DNA of 44,845 bases from an uncultured Acidobacteriia bacterium (GCA_903825445.1 CAIKAS010000045.1:1-44845); one strand, 5' to 3'; positions 15,113 through 23,580 are shown, counted from the stretch's first letter. Made by a program: numbers and translations. Notes: generated from the sequence alone by a model not told the origin.

Positions 15113-16573
15113 GTGCGCCGTTTCGTTGTTGCCCTGCTGATGATGTTCTGCGCCCACCTTGCGCTTCACGCCGCGGTGGTGGAGGGCGTTGTGCTGGACG
15201 AAGAGACGGGGAATCCACTGGCGCGGACGCAGGTGACGCTCGTGCCTCTGCCGGGGACGCAAGCTGAGCTTACCGACGTACGGACAGGTGCGCGGGGATC
15301 GTTTGTGATTCTCAGCGTGATGCCGGGCTGGTACGTTGTGCGTGCGACGCGACGGGGTTATGCGCCGGCTGAATCGGGCCAATTGCGGGCGGGGCGACCC
15401 GGCCATGCGTTTGAAGTCGCGGAGAATCGGGTTTCGGGGTTCATCGAAATCAAGATGAGCCATTTGCCTGCGATTACGGGGACTCTGCTGGATGAAAATG
15501 GCGTGGGCATGGCTAAGTGGCCGGTGCATATTTTGAGCACGGCGAAACCGGTTCGGCACGTGGCGCAAACGGTCACCGACGAGCGCGGAAACTATCGTGT
15601 GGGAGAACTGACGCCAGGATCGTATTTTGTCCGCAGCGGGCCGGGACCGCTGGAAGACGGGACGACGCTGCTGGCGACGTATTCGAAGAACGCCGTGGAG
15701 ATGGCGGATGCGGTGGGGACGAGCGTACACGTGGGAGAGACGGCGCACGATATTGTGGTGCGGCCCGTGAAGGGCAAGCTGCTGACGTTGACAGGCATGC
15801 TGATTCCGGTCCCACTACAGAGCGCGACCCTTACGCTGGTGACAGATACGGGACGGCAGGAAGTGGGGCGCGCCTTCAATCTGGCTACTCCGTTCACCGC
15901 GCGCGAAGTACAGCCGGGCCCGGTGGAACTCATCGTGAAGGGCCAGGATCAGTTTGGGAAAGACTGCGGCAGCTACACGCGCCTCACGGTGGATAAGGAC
16001 GTGACCGGGATGCGGTTGGCTTGTGCGCCTTTCGGGCCGGACAGTTTTTCTTTTGTTGGTGCGAGGTTAAGATCTCCGGCGACGGTGAGACGGGTGGATC
16101 TGGATGGCGCCAGCGAGACGCATCCTCTGGCAACCGACGAACTGCTGGCTCCGGGGCATTGGGAACTGAGTGTGCCACCGGGTGACTATTATGTGGTGTC
16201 GGTGCGGAACTTCGGGTCGGCAGCGGGTGCGCACAACGGAGAGTGGTGGGGGTTTGACGCCAGCACGTATACGCGGATCACGGTGACGCTCTCCTCGACG
16301 CCGGGAACAATTTCGGGGGTAGTTTCGACGGGTGGAAATCCCGTGGCTGGCGCGCCGGTGTTTCTGGCGAATTCGATCGGGAGCCAGACCTGGATGGTGC
16401 GGGCGGATCCGCAGGGGAATTATCGGTTTGGGGGGCTGGCTCCGGGGGAGTATTCGATTGTCAGTGGATTTGATGTGGATATGAACGAAGTGGCGTGGTC
16501 CAGGAAGCCGGATACCGTGAGTGTGGCGGAGGGGAATACTTCGGTGCACGCGCTGGAGTTGGTGCTGCCGTGA
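15113..16573 (+). CDS. exported carboxypeptidase-regulatory-like repeat protein, paralogue 1
   Basis: 486 residues from GTG 15113, which places a clean signal peptide at the N-terminus (RRFVVALLMMFCAHLALHA); the open extension upstream of it is antisense to the GNAT gene. Then come several beta-sandwich repeats of the carboxypeptidase regulatory-like type: VVLDEETGNPLARTQVTLVP (about 24-43), TGTLLDENGVGMAKWPVHI, GNYRVGELTPGSYFVR, TISGVVSTGGNPVAGAPVFL and NYRFGGLAPGEYSIVSGFD. Such proteins are abundant in Acidobacteria and have no known enzyme activity; a surface or periplasmic role is inferred. Its TGA overlaps the GTG of a close paralogue (GTGA), indicating tandem duplication. Confidence 0.8.
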   Translation: MRRFVVALLMMFCAHLALHAAVVEGVVLDEETGNPLARTQVTLVPLPGTQAELTDVRTGARGSFVILSVMPGWYVVRATRRGYAPAESGQLRAGRPGHAFEVAENRVSGFIEIKMSHLPAITGTLLDENGVGMAKWPVHILSTAKPVRHVAQTVTDERGNYRVGELTPGSYFVRSGPGPLEDGTTLLATYSKNAVEMADAVGTSVHVGETAHDIVVRPVKGKLLTLTGMLIPVPLQSATLTLVTDTGRQEVGRAFNLATPFTAREVQPGPVELIVKGQDQFGKDCGSYTRLTVDKDVTGMRLACAPFGPDSFSFVGARLRSPATVRRVDLDGASETHPLATDELLAPGHWELSVPPGDYYVVSVRNFGSAAGAHNGEWWGFDASTYTRITVTLSSTPGTISGVVSTGGNPVAGAPVFLANSIGSQTWMVRADPQGNYRFGGLAPGEYSIVSGFDVDMNEVAWSRKPDTVSVAEGNTSVHALELVLP

Positions 16574-18069
16574 AGAAAAGGCCGTTTCACGCAAAGACGC
16601 AAAGGGCTCGTAAAGACGCAAAGAAAACCCTTGTTGCGATCCTCATGTGCTGGGCTGAGGTGGCGGCACATGCGGCTACGGTGCAGGGTGGCGTTTACGA
16701 TGCGGAGTCGCAGAATCCTTTGGCCCGGACGCGCGTCGCGCTGGTGCCTTTGCCGGGGAATGCGGTGCCAGTGGCTTCCTTGCTTTCGAACGATCACGGG
16801 GGATACGTTTTCGATAACGTCAAGCCGGGATGGTATTTGATTCGCGCGGCGCGGACCGGGTATGAGGTGGCGGAGTATGGGCAGGTACGGCCTGGTCGGC
16901 CTGGTGTGCCGTTCGAGGTGAGCGGGAGCGTCGAAAGCGGGGAAGCGCGGCAGATCGTGATGCATCATCAGGCCGTGATAACGGGTTCGGTGGTGGACGA
17001 CAATGCCATCGGGATCGCGGGTTGGGCGGTCAACTTGTATACGGCGCGCCAACCGATGCGACGCGTGGCGGTGACGATGACGGACGATCGCGGCAATTTC
17101 CGCGTGGGTGAACTGGAAGCAGGGTCGTATCTGGTTCGTGCAGGCGGCGGTGGACTGGAAGATGCCAGTACGGTGGTGCCCTCCTATTACAAGTACGGCA
17201 CGTCGGTGGCTGGCGCGGAGCCGGTTCGCGTGCGGTTGGGGGAGACGCAGGGTTTTGTTTTGATTCACACGGTGGAAGGGCAGCTGTTCGATATCAACGG
17301 ATATGTGGCTGCGCCGGATAAGTCGCAGGTGCGCGTGAGTCTGATCACGGATACGGGTCAGCGGCTGATTGCCAACGCGGCGGGTCCTTATACGGTGAGC
17401 GGTGTGCCGCCGGGCCCGGTGGAGATTTTGGTGTGGGGTTCTGGGTGCGCGGGATTCCAGCGAATACTGGTGGACAAGAACCTGTATGTGCGCGTGGATT
17501 GTTCGGCGGTGGCGGCGCCGACGGTGACGGGAGCGGACGGCGAAACGCTGATCGCGCGGCGGGTGGGGCTGGACGGACTGGGGCCGGAACAGATTGTCTC
17601 CGCCACGGAAATACTTCTGCCGGGGCGATGGGAGTTTACGGTGAGACCGGGACCATCGCGGTATTTGACGGGGATTCGAAATGCGGGCGATGCGGCGTCG
17701 GCGGTAGTGAGGAACGATGGCTGGTATGTGCTCGATATCGGCAATACACCGCGGCTGGAGGTGACGTTTTCCGACAAGCCGGGATCGATCTCGGGGATTG
17801 TGTCGTCGGGTGGACGGGCGCTGATTGGCGCGCCGGTTTATCTGGAACGGGTGAATCCGGACGCGCCTGAACTGGCGCTGCAGGCTTGGACCGGGCGGGC
17901 GGATGAGCGCGGGAGGTATGAGTTTCGCGGGCTGGCGCCGGGGGCGTATCGGCTGATGAGTGGATACGATATCGATCCGGAAGAGGCCGTGGTGCGGGAC
18001 AGGGCAGTGACGGCGGTGGTGCGGGAAGGGGAGAATGTGGTGCAGGGGCTGGAAGCGCTGGTGCAGTAG
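16570..18069 (+). CDS. exported carboxypeptidase-regulatory-like repeat protein, paralogue 2
   Basis: 499 residues from GTG 16570, whose last two bases are part of the upstream TGA. It is a paralogue of the preceding protein with the same order of units: ESQNPLARTRVALVPLPGNA, GYEVAEYGQVRPGRPGVPFE, GSVVDDNAIGIAGWAVNLYT, GNFRVGELEAGSYLVRAGGG, SISGIVSSGGRALIGAPVYL and YEFRGLAPGAYRLMSGYDID. The oddity is the first 18 residues (KKRPFHAKTQRARKDAKK), which are encoded by a dispersed nucleotide repeat and precede the hydrophobic signal segment TLVAILMCWAEVAAHA. The result is an unusually long, basic n-region; a later start would remove it, but no better start codon with a ribosome site is visible. 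The extracellular location is inferred. Confidence 0.78.
   Translation: MKKRPFHAKTQRARKDAKKTLVAILMCWAEVAAHAATVQGGVYDAESQNPLARTRVALVPLPGNAVPVASLLSNDHGGYVFDNVKPGWYLIRAARTGYEVAEYGQVRPGRPGVPFEVSGSVESGEARQIVMHHQAVITGSVVDDNAIGIAGWAVNLYTARQPMRRVAVTMTDDRGNFRVGELEAGSYLVRAGGGGLEDASTVVPSYYKYGTSVAGAEPVRVRLGETQGFVLIHTVEGQLFDINGYVAAPDKSQVRVSLITDTGQRLIANAAGPYTVSGVPPGPVEILVWGSGCAGFQRILVDKNLYVRVDCSAVAAPTVTGADGETLIARRVGLDGLGPEQIVSATEILLPGRWEFTVRPGPSRYLTGIRNAGDAASAVVRNDGWYVLDIGNTPRLEVTFSDKPGSISGIVSSGGRALIGAPVYLERVNPDAPELALQAWTGRADERGRYEFRGLAPGAYRLMSGYDIDPEEAVVRDRAVTAVVREGENVVQGLEALVQ
16585..16625 (+). repeat. dispersed CACGCAAAGACGCAAAG-type repeat, copy B (inside a CDS)
   Basis: TTTCACGCAAAGACGCAAAG (16585-16604) followed by TAAAGACGCAAAGAAAA. 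It lies at the junction of the two tandem paralogues and is read through as FHAKTQRARKDAKK. Chance peptides of this kind (HAKTQRRKDAK) recur in annotated proteins from many genomes carrying this repeat, as I recall. Confidence 0.7.
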
Positions 18070-18115
18070 CCCCGCTTTGAAATGAGGACGAGGATCAAGG
18101 TTGGCGTTGCCAGGG

Positions 18116-18159
18116 TTTCACGCAGAGAACGCAGAGACCCCGCAGAGGTCGCAGAGAAG
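18116..18159 (+). repeat. dispersed CACGCAGAG-type repeat, copy C
   Basis: TTTCACGCAGAGAACGCAGA, then GACCCCGCAGAGGTCGCAGAG. It lies 46 bases after the stop of paralogue 2 and has three CGCAGAG units; it is related to the copies at 14381, 16585 and 25123. Confidence 0.65.
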
Positions 18160-18258
18160 CATTTGGGGCCGGTGGCTCTTGGTGCAGGATGGTCGCGGAG
18201 CTTGTGTCGGAAACCCGTATGGCAGGAGCGGTGGTACACATTTAAAATCCGCTCCCGA

Positions 18259-18264
18259 TATAAT
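18259..18264 (+). promoter_or_regulatory. -10 box TATAAT for the TlpA-like gene
   Basis: A perfect TATAAT ends nine bases before the GTG start at 18273, so the transcript would begin at or within a base or two of the start codon. The -35 is weak (ACACAT at about 18236). Confidence 0.5.
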
Positions 18265-18272
18265 CGAAGCAA

Positions 18273-18824
18273 GTGGAATTCAACAAAGGTTCATTTCGTC
18301 CAGGGATCTTCTTTATCCTGCTGGCGGTTATCAGTGGCGTGGCTGTCGTGCTCGGTACGGTGGGATGGCCGGATAAGACGCCTCCGCACAAGGCTGTGAA
18401 GGACTTTGGCCTGCGCAAGCCAGCGCCCGACTTCGAGTTGAAGGACGCCACCGGCAAGGTGGTGCATTTATCCGACTACAAGGGCAAAGTGGTGCTGCTG
18501 GATTTCTGGGCGACGTGGTGCGGGCCATGCGGGATCGAGATCCCGTGGTTCACCGAATTTCAGCGCAAGTATAAAGACCGGGGCTTTACCGTGCTTGGCA
18601 TTGCTATGGACGATAGCGGCTGGAAAGACGTGAAGCCGTTTGTGGCGGACAAGAAGATCAATTACAAGATTGTGCTGGGCGACGATAAGACGAGCGATCA
18701 GTATGGCGACGTGGAAGCGCTGCCGACGACGTTCGTGATCGATCGCGAGGGCCGCATTGCGTCGGTCCACGTGGGCCTGGTGGATAAGAAAGAGTTCGAT
18801 GATGCGATTCAACAATTACTCTAA
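18273..18824 (+). CDS. TlpA/ResA-like membrane-anchored thioredoxin
   Basis: 183 residues. An N-terminal membrane anchor (about 10-30, GIFFILLAVISGVAVVLG) places the thioredoxin domain outside the cytoplasmic membrane. The domain has the AhpC/TSA-like entry RKPAPDFELKDATGKVVHLS, the active site WCGPC (C83, C86) and the cis-Pro region ALPTTFVID. Proteins of this type reduce disulfides in apocytochrome c or other exported proteins. The GTG start at 18273 lies nine bases after a TATAAT. The downstream DsbD-alpha-like gene begins inside its last codons, suggesting that the two form an exported thiol-redox pair. Confidence 0.9.
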   Translation: MEFNKGSFRPGIFFILLAVISGVAVVLGTVGWPDKTPPHKAVKDFGLRKPAPDFELKDATGKVVHLSDYKGKVVLLDFWATWCGPCGIEIPWFTEFQRKYKDRGFTVLGIAMDDSGWKDVKPFVADKKINYKIVLGDDKTSDQYGDVEALPTTFVIDREGRIASVHVGLVDKKEFDDAIQQLL

Positions 18825-19287
18825 GTTGGTTCCGATGGCGGTGGTTGCGGCGGTGAGTGTGCTGGTGGCGCCGGCGCAGATGGCTCCGGAACTGAAGATC
18901 GCGTCGCAGGCGACCGTCAAGGTAAAGCGCGGCGTGGTGACGCTGGTTACCCTCAAGGCGTCTCTGCCGGCGGGGTTTCATGCCAACAGCCACACGCCCA
19001 CCGAGGCTTACCTGATTCCACTGGTACTGAAGTGGACGGGCGGTCCACTGGGCGAAGGCACGGTCGCGTATCCGAAGCCGCAGCTGGAAAAGTACACTTT
19101 TTCCGCGGGTAAAGATATTTCTGTGGTGACGGGCGCGTTCGATCTGGTGACGAAGTTCGCGGTTCCTGCGACGGCGGCAACGGGTCCGGCGGCGGAGACG
19201 GGGACGCTGCGTTATCAGGCCTGCAACGACCGTATGTGTTTTCCCCCGAAGACGGTTCCTGTGAACGTCACTGTCAGCGTGGAATAA
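18799..19287 (+). CDS. exported DsbD N-terminal (alpha) domain-like protein
   Basis: 162 residues from ATG 18799 (or the adjacent ATG 18802), overlapping the TlpA-like gene by 26 bases in another frame. Signal segment LVPMAVVAAVSVLVAPAQ. The mature part is the immunoglobulin-like fold of DsbD-alpha, with the family's ACNDRMCFPPKT motif near the C-terminus holding the reactive Cys pair (C-x4-C), and YPKPQLEKYTFS before it. The usual membrane (beta) and thioredoxin (gamma) domains of DsbD are absent, so it must receive electrons from another protein; the coupled TlpA-like protein is the obvious candidate. It converges on the TonB receptor gene seven bases downstream. Confidence 0.8.
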   Translation: MMRFNNYSKLVPMAVVAAVSVLVAPAQMAPELKIASQATVKVKRGVVTLVTLKASLPAGFHANSHTPTEAYLIPLVLKWTGGPLGEGTVAYPKPQLEKYTFSAGKDISVVTGAFDLVTKFAVPATAATGPAAETGTLRYQACNDRMCFPPKTVPVNVTVSVE

Positions 19288-19294
19288 GCGGGCC

Positions 19295-22200
19295 TCAGAA
19301 TTCCAGTCGCGCCTGCATGGCGATCATTCGGGGTGAACTGTCCCCGCCGAGACCTACTCCCAGGAGTCCCGTCGGCGGAGAAGTTGCAGAGGTGAGCGCT
19401 CCAAATCCGGTTTGAGTTGCAGGTTGGCCCGGAATCCCCGCAGACACCAGGTTCGGCAGACTGAAATTGGGGTGGTTGAACAGGTTGAAGAACTCGCCGT
19501 CGATGCGCAGCTTCAGGTGTTCCTTCAACTGGAACCACTTCGTGAGATACAGGTCGCTCCAAAGGAAATCCGGGCCACGCAGGGCATTACGGCCCAGATC
19601 GCCGAACTGGCAATTCCGCACGGTATCGCCGAGGGTACAGGCACCGGTAGCCGGGTTGACGGATGAGAGGAAGGCGTTGGGGTTGAGCCACTGAATCGTC
19701 CCCGCCTGCGTGACGCCGGGAATTGGATTGTGCTCGTAAAGCGCTGCGCCGGGGACGACACTTGCGTACTGCGGTCCACTGCCCTGAACGATGCCGTTGC
19801 CGTTAGCTGTGTACGGCGCGCTCAACACAGAGAAGGGGATGCCGCTATGCCAGAATGCTGTGCCCGACAACTGCCACCCGTTCAATGCCCGCGCGAGCGC
19901 ACGGTTGCGGAATTTACCCGGCAGCTGATAAACGTACTGGGCTGTAAGGTTCTGTCGCACGTCATAGTCACATGGGCCGTACTGGCGGTTGAGATCACCC
20001 GGAAGCGGCGACAGAATGGCGCCGGAAGCGAATGGAAGAAAGCCGCCATTCGAGACGGTATCCATGCAGTGGCTCCACGCGTAATTGACTTCGACCTGAA
20101 CGCCATGACCAAGTCGCTTGTCGGCGGTCAACTGCAGACCGTTGTAGTGGCTGTTCGCGCCGGTGCTCAATTGCGTGACGGAAGCGAACCTTGGGTCGAC
20201 TGGCTGAGCGTATGGGAACGGAGCGAAGCAGCCCGGGCACACAGTCTGGTAGCCATTCGCCTGGGTCTCATAAGGCTGGTTGACTGCGCGCGTGCCGACG
20301 TATTGTGCCCGAAGATTCAGCGCGCTGCCGATCTGGTGTTCCAGGGCGAAGCTCCATTGCATGAAATAAGGCGCATGAAGCTTGCCATCCGGGACCGCCG
20401 TGATCGAAATCGGGGGGAGGCAGGTGGCCGGATTCGCAGCGGGCGCAGCGCAGGAGAGTTGGCCTTGAGCGAAACCAGTGTTGAATAGCCGGTTCGCAGC
20501 CGCTGTCGCATCGACAGCGCTGTTTGGAACGCCGGGTGCGATCGCGGATCCGCCAACTGTTCCGAGCAGGCCACCCTCGAAGGTCTTCGAGTACGGGGGA
20601 TTTGTCCCGACCGTGTCGACCACGCTGCCTGGCAGGAGATCGCTGAACAAACCAAAGCCGCTGCGGAGGACCGTGCGAGGTGTAATCTGCCAGGCGAGTG
20701 CCGTTCTGGGCTGAAGAATGGCAAGCGGCGTGGAAGCGAACACGTTACCCAGATGGGTTTGAATCACGTCGCTGAGCGGCTGATTCACATCGTGCGAAAT
20801 GGAAGGAAACGATCCTGAGAGCCGCGCGACCGCGTCATGAGGATTCAGGGGATTGGAATTGAAGGTGTCGCGGATGCCGTATGTCCATGTCAGGCTTGGC
20901 GTCAGCTTCCAGGTGTCCTGCGCATAGAAATCGAGGTTGAGGAAATTGTATGGCTGCGAATTGGCGAGGGGGAAGGTCTCGGAAGCCGTCGATGCAACGC
21001 CGTAAATGAACTGCGGCAGATCTGTGTAAGTGACGGTAGGGACCGTGCCTTCGCCGAAATCGAAATCGTTTAACCGGAAGGCCCGGCTGTTGGTTCCGAA
21101 ACGAAATTCGTGCCGGCCCACGACCCACGCCAAATTGTCGTTGATGAAGAGTCGCGCGGCACGCCGCCCCTGGACCCAGGTGTTGTCGAGTCCACCGAGC
21201 GTCGTAAACGGAGCGTTTGCGCCACTGCCCTCCAGAACGATGGGAAAAGCCGCCAGGGTTTTTTGAAGGTCGGCTGGTCCGAACAGACTCCCATACCACG
21301 AAAACGCGGGATTGAAATAATTCACCAGCCGTCCTGAGAAGACACGCGTGTAACCCGCTGCGAACGAATAAAGTGGCTGAGGCGATATGGCATTGAACAG
21401 TGGGTTGATCGGATCGGTATAGGCGGCCTGAAGTCCCGTATCCGACTGAAGCCGGAACCATGCGCTGTTAACGGCGTCGATGTTGTAGTCGATACGGGCT
21501 GTTTGCACCTGCTCGCGATCATCGCTCGAATGTGAAATACTCTGGCGGTTTGCGCAGCCGTTTCCATTCGGGGGATTTCCGGCGGCGGGAGCGCCGTCAC
21601 CGTTGAACGGGCAGCCGAGAACTGCAAGTGGAGTGCCTGCCGTGGTGCCATACAGCGCAAACATCTTCTGGTAAAAAGGTACGAGTTGAGGCGCGGGCCG
21701 ATAGGTCGATCCCGTGACCGAATCCACGCCGCCGAGTGGCAATTGCCCCAGTACGTAGTTCTCAAATGCGGATGTTGGTACGGTGGTGGCAGTCACGATT
21801 GGGAGAGCAATCCGAACCCACTCCGAATCGAAGAAGAAAAATAATTTATCGTGGACGATGGGGCCGCCCAAGCTCCCGCCGAAATGGTTCACCGTGGAGC
21901 GTGGCTTGTGATTACCGGTAGTAGCGTTCGTGAAGAAATCCGCTGCATTGAACTTTGAGCCGTTCCACAACTCGTAGAGGTTGCCGTGAAACCGGTTGCC
22001 GCCGGACTTGGTGACATAGTTGACCTGAGCCGCGCCGTACCTGCCCAGATCGACCGCATAAGAGACTGTATTGACTGTCACCTCTGCGATCGAATTCAGG
22101 CCCAACACGAGGTTGGTGGAGAGTCCGCTATTGAGATTAGTCAGCGGGTCGTTGGTCTCGAGGCCGTCGACGATATAGCCGTTTGACAGAGATGGCAGAC

Positions 22201-22777
22201 CATTGAACTCGACGTTGCCGTAACCGTTTGTGCCGCCGACGAAGTCGTTGCCGCTGCCGGCAGTATTGATGAGGGCTCCCGCGGCAAACTGCAGGGGATA
22301 GGTCATGTCGCCACCCGGATTTGGAAGATCTTCGATGGCCCGCGCATCCAGAGTGGTGGATGTGTTCGGATTGTCCGGATTTACCAGCGGTGCTCCCTCC
22401 TGAACCAGAATGCTTTGATTGATGGACGCGATGTTGAGCCTGAAATCGACCGTTTGCTTCTGTCCGAGTCCGGCGGAGACGGAATTATTCCGCTGCGTTT
22501 CAAAGCGATCGGCTACGGCCTGGACCGAGTACGTCCCGGGCATCAGTTGCGGGAAACTGAAGCGGCCGGAATCGTCCGTCGTCACTGATCGTTTGAGGCC
22601 ATTCTCCGCGTTAACGACCGTCACCGTTGCGCGGGGAATGGCGGCCCCGGTGGAATCGCTGACTGCGCCGACGATGGCGCTTGTCGTTTCGCCCTGAGCA
22701 AACGCCGGAACGCGGATTGTCAGGATGAGGCACAGGAATGCCACGGGCGCGGTCATGGATATCAAAACATTAAACAT
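19295..22777 (-). CDS. Oar-like TonB-dependent outer-membrane receptor
   Basis: 1160 residues. The signal peptide is APVAFLCLILTIRVPAFAQG (the start may be ATG 22777 or, seven codons later, ATG 22756). Then a carboxypeptidase-regulatory-like domain (about 32-110: SAIVGAVSDSTGAAIPRATV, GTYSVQAVADRFE), a plug domain (about 120-240, ending near VNYVTKSGGNRFHGNLYELW) and a 22-strand-type barrel finishing at the C-terminal Phe of MQARLEF. Family members of this size are abundant in Acidobacteria and import large or metal-bound ligands with TonB energy. The substrate is not readable from sequence, but the gene is divergent from a DtxR/MntR-family regulator with two matching operator-like boxes and a promoter in between, so metal-controlled expression is likely. 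Confidence 0.9.
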   Translation of the reverse strand: MFNVLISMTAPVAFLCLILTIRVPAFAQGETTSAIVGAVSDSTGAAIPRATVTVVNAENGLKRSVTTDDSGRFSFPQLMPGTYSVQAVADRFETQRNNSVSAGLGQKQTVDFRLNIASINQSILVQEGAPLVNPDNPNTSTTLDARAIEDLPNPGGDMTYPLQFAAGALINTAGSGNDFVGGTNGYGNVEFNGLPSLSNGYIVDGLETNDPLTNLNSGLSTNLVLGLNSIAEVTVNTVSYAVDLGRYGAAQVNYVTKSGGNRFHGNLYELWNGSKFNAADFFTNATTGNHKPRSTVNHFGGSLGGPIVHDKLFFFFDSEWVRIALPIVTATTVPTSAFENYVLGQLPLGGVDSVTGSTYRPAPQLVPFYQKMFALYGTTAGTPLAVLGCPFNGDGAPAAGNPPNGNGCANRQSISHSSDDREQVQTARIDYNIDAVNSAWFRLQSDTGLQAAYTDPINPLFNAISPQPLYSFAAGYTRVFSGRLVNYFNPAFSWYGSLFGPADLQKTLAAFPIVLEGSGANAPFTTLGGLDNTWVQGRRAARLFINDNLAWVVGRHEFRFGTNSRAFRLNDFDFGEGTVPTVTYTDLPQFIYGVASTASETFPLANSQPYNFLNLDFYAQDTWKLTPSLTWTYGIRDTFNSNPLNPHDAVARLSGSFPSISHDVNQPLSDVIQTHLGNVFASTPLAILQPRTALAWQITPRTVLRSGFGLFSDLLPGSVVDTVGTNPPYSKTFEGGLLGTVGGSAIAPGVPNSAVDATAAANRLFNTGFAQGQLSCAAPAANPATCLPPISITAVPDGKLHAPYFMQWSFALEHQIGSALNLRAQYVGTRAVNQPYETQANGYQTVCPGCFAPFPYAQPVDPRFASVTQLSTGANSHYNGLQLTADKRLGHGVQVEVNYAWSHCMDTVSNGGFLPFASGAILSPLPGDLNRQYGPCDYDVRQNLTAQYVYQLPGKFRNRALARALNGWQLSGTAFWHSGIPFSVLSAPYTANGNGIVQGSGPQYASVVPGAALYEHNPIPGVTQAGTIQWLNPNAFLSSVNPATGACTLGDTVRNCQFGDLGRNALRGPDFLWSDLYLTKWFQLKEHLKLRIDGEFFNLFNHPNFSLPNLVSAGIPGQPATQTGFGALTSATSPPTGLLGVGLGGDSSPRMIAMQARLEF

Positions 22778-22780
22778 AAA

Positions 22781-22794
22781 TTAGGATTACCTAA
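22781..22794. promoter_or_regulatory. DtxR-like operator, box 1
   Basis: Perfect inverted repeat TTAGG-ATTA-CCTAA. It begins four bases upstream of the receptor's ATG (22777, minus strand) and would cover its ribosome-binding region and early leader. The half-site and spacing match the TTAGG-N4-CCTAA core of the DtxR/IdeR consensus. Confidence 0.7.
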
Positions 22795-22799
22795 AAGAG

Positions 22800-22815
22800 T
22801 TTAGGCACTCCTAAA
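22800..22815. promoter_or_regulatory. DtxR-like operator, box 2
   Basis: Perfect inverted repeat TTTAGG-CACT-CCTAAA, centre 20 bp (two helical turns) from box 1. It abuts the -10 of the predicted receptor promoter and covers the expected transcription start. Confidence 0.75.
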
Positions 22816-22843
22816 TAGTGGCATGGCCCGGAGTTTGCGTCAA
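22815..22843 (-). promoter_or_regulatory. promoter for TonB-dependent receptor
   Basis: On the minus strand TTGACG (22843-22838), a 17-base spacer and CACTAT (22820-22815). The predicted start falls near 22808 within operator box 2. Confidence 0.55.
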
Positions 22844-22890
22844 GGGCAGAGATTCGGCAAAACCGTGGTGGCGAGTTAATCTAACACTTA

Positions 22891-23580
22891 GTGCCACCTC
22901 TAAGCCGAAGACTATACACGACGGAATCGGTAGACGACTATCTGAAGGCGATTCTCGAACTGGGCGGCTCCGGGCAGGCGCTTGTGACCAGCAATGCCCT
23001 CGCTCAGCATCTTGGAGTCCGGGCGGCTTCAGTGACGGGGATGCTGCAAAAGCTTTCAGTGCAGAAGCCCCCCGCGGTAAATTACGAGAAGCACCGTGGA
23101 GCGCGTTTGACCCCGGCCGGCAAGAAACGCGCGTTGGAGATTCTGCGCCACCATCGCCTGCTGGAGCGTTTTCTTCACGAAGTCCTGGACTATTCGTGGG
23201 ATGAGGTTCACGACGAGGCAGAACGACTGGAGCATTTCATCTCGGAACGCTTTGAAGAGCGGATCGCGGCCAAATTAGGCAACCCGGAAACGGATCCTCA
23301 TGGGCACCTTATCCCGGAGCGAAGTGGCGCCATTCCTGCCAGGGAGGAGGTCATTTTGTCGAAATGGCCCTGTGACCTCCCGGGTCTAATCAGCAGCGTG
23401 TCGGACCGCGATGCCGCCGCCTTGCGGGAGATGACACGCCTCGGACTCAAGCCGGGGGTGCCAATTCGCGTCGAAGCAGGAACGCGGAACGCTTCCCTGC
23501 GAATTCGGGTTGGGGGACGGACGGACTCAGTGCGTTTGAGCACGAGTCTTGCGTCCGGAATATGGGTAGTCGCGGCCTGA
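22891..23580 (+). CDS. DtxR/MntR-family metal-dependent transcriptional repressor
   Basis: 229 residues from GTG 22891. Order: winged helix-turn-helix (TESVDDYLKAILELG at 11-25, then LAQHLGVRAASVTGMLQKLS as the recognition region); a dimerisation and metal-binding domain (HHRLLERFLHEVLDYSWDE, AERLEHFISERFEERI, GNPETDPHGHLIP; the His/Glu residues here are the usual metal ligands); and a C-terminal SH3/FeoA-like domain (about 150-229). With Fe(II) or Mn(II) bound, such proteins repress uptake genes. Divergent from the TonB receptor, with two TTAGG-N4-CCTAA boxes between. The Shine-Dalgarno is weak. Which metal it senses cannot be decided from sequence. Confidence 0.9.
   Translation: MPPLSRRLYTTESVDDYLKAILELGGSGQALVTSNALAQHLGVRAASVTGMLQKLSVQKPPAVNYEKHRGARLTPAGKKRALEILRHHRLLERFLHEVLDYSWDEVHDEAERLEHFISERFEERIAAKLGNPETDPHGHLIPERSGAIPAREEVILSKWPCDLPGLISSVSDRDAAALREMTRLGLKPGVPIRVEAGTRNASLRIRVGGRTDSVRLSTSLASGIWVVAA

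Noticed and set aside
15056..15748. N-terminal extension of the GNAT acetyltransferase
   Set aside because: Antisense to the exported repeat protein, low-complexity His/Arg-rich; the GNAT family start fits ATG 15055.
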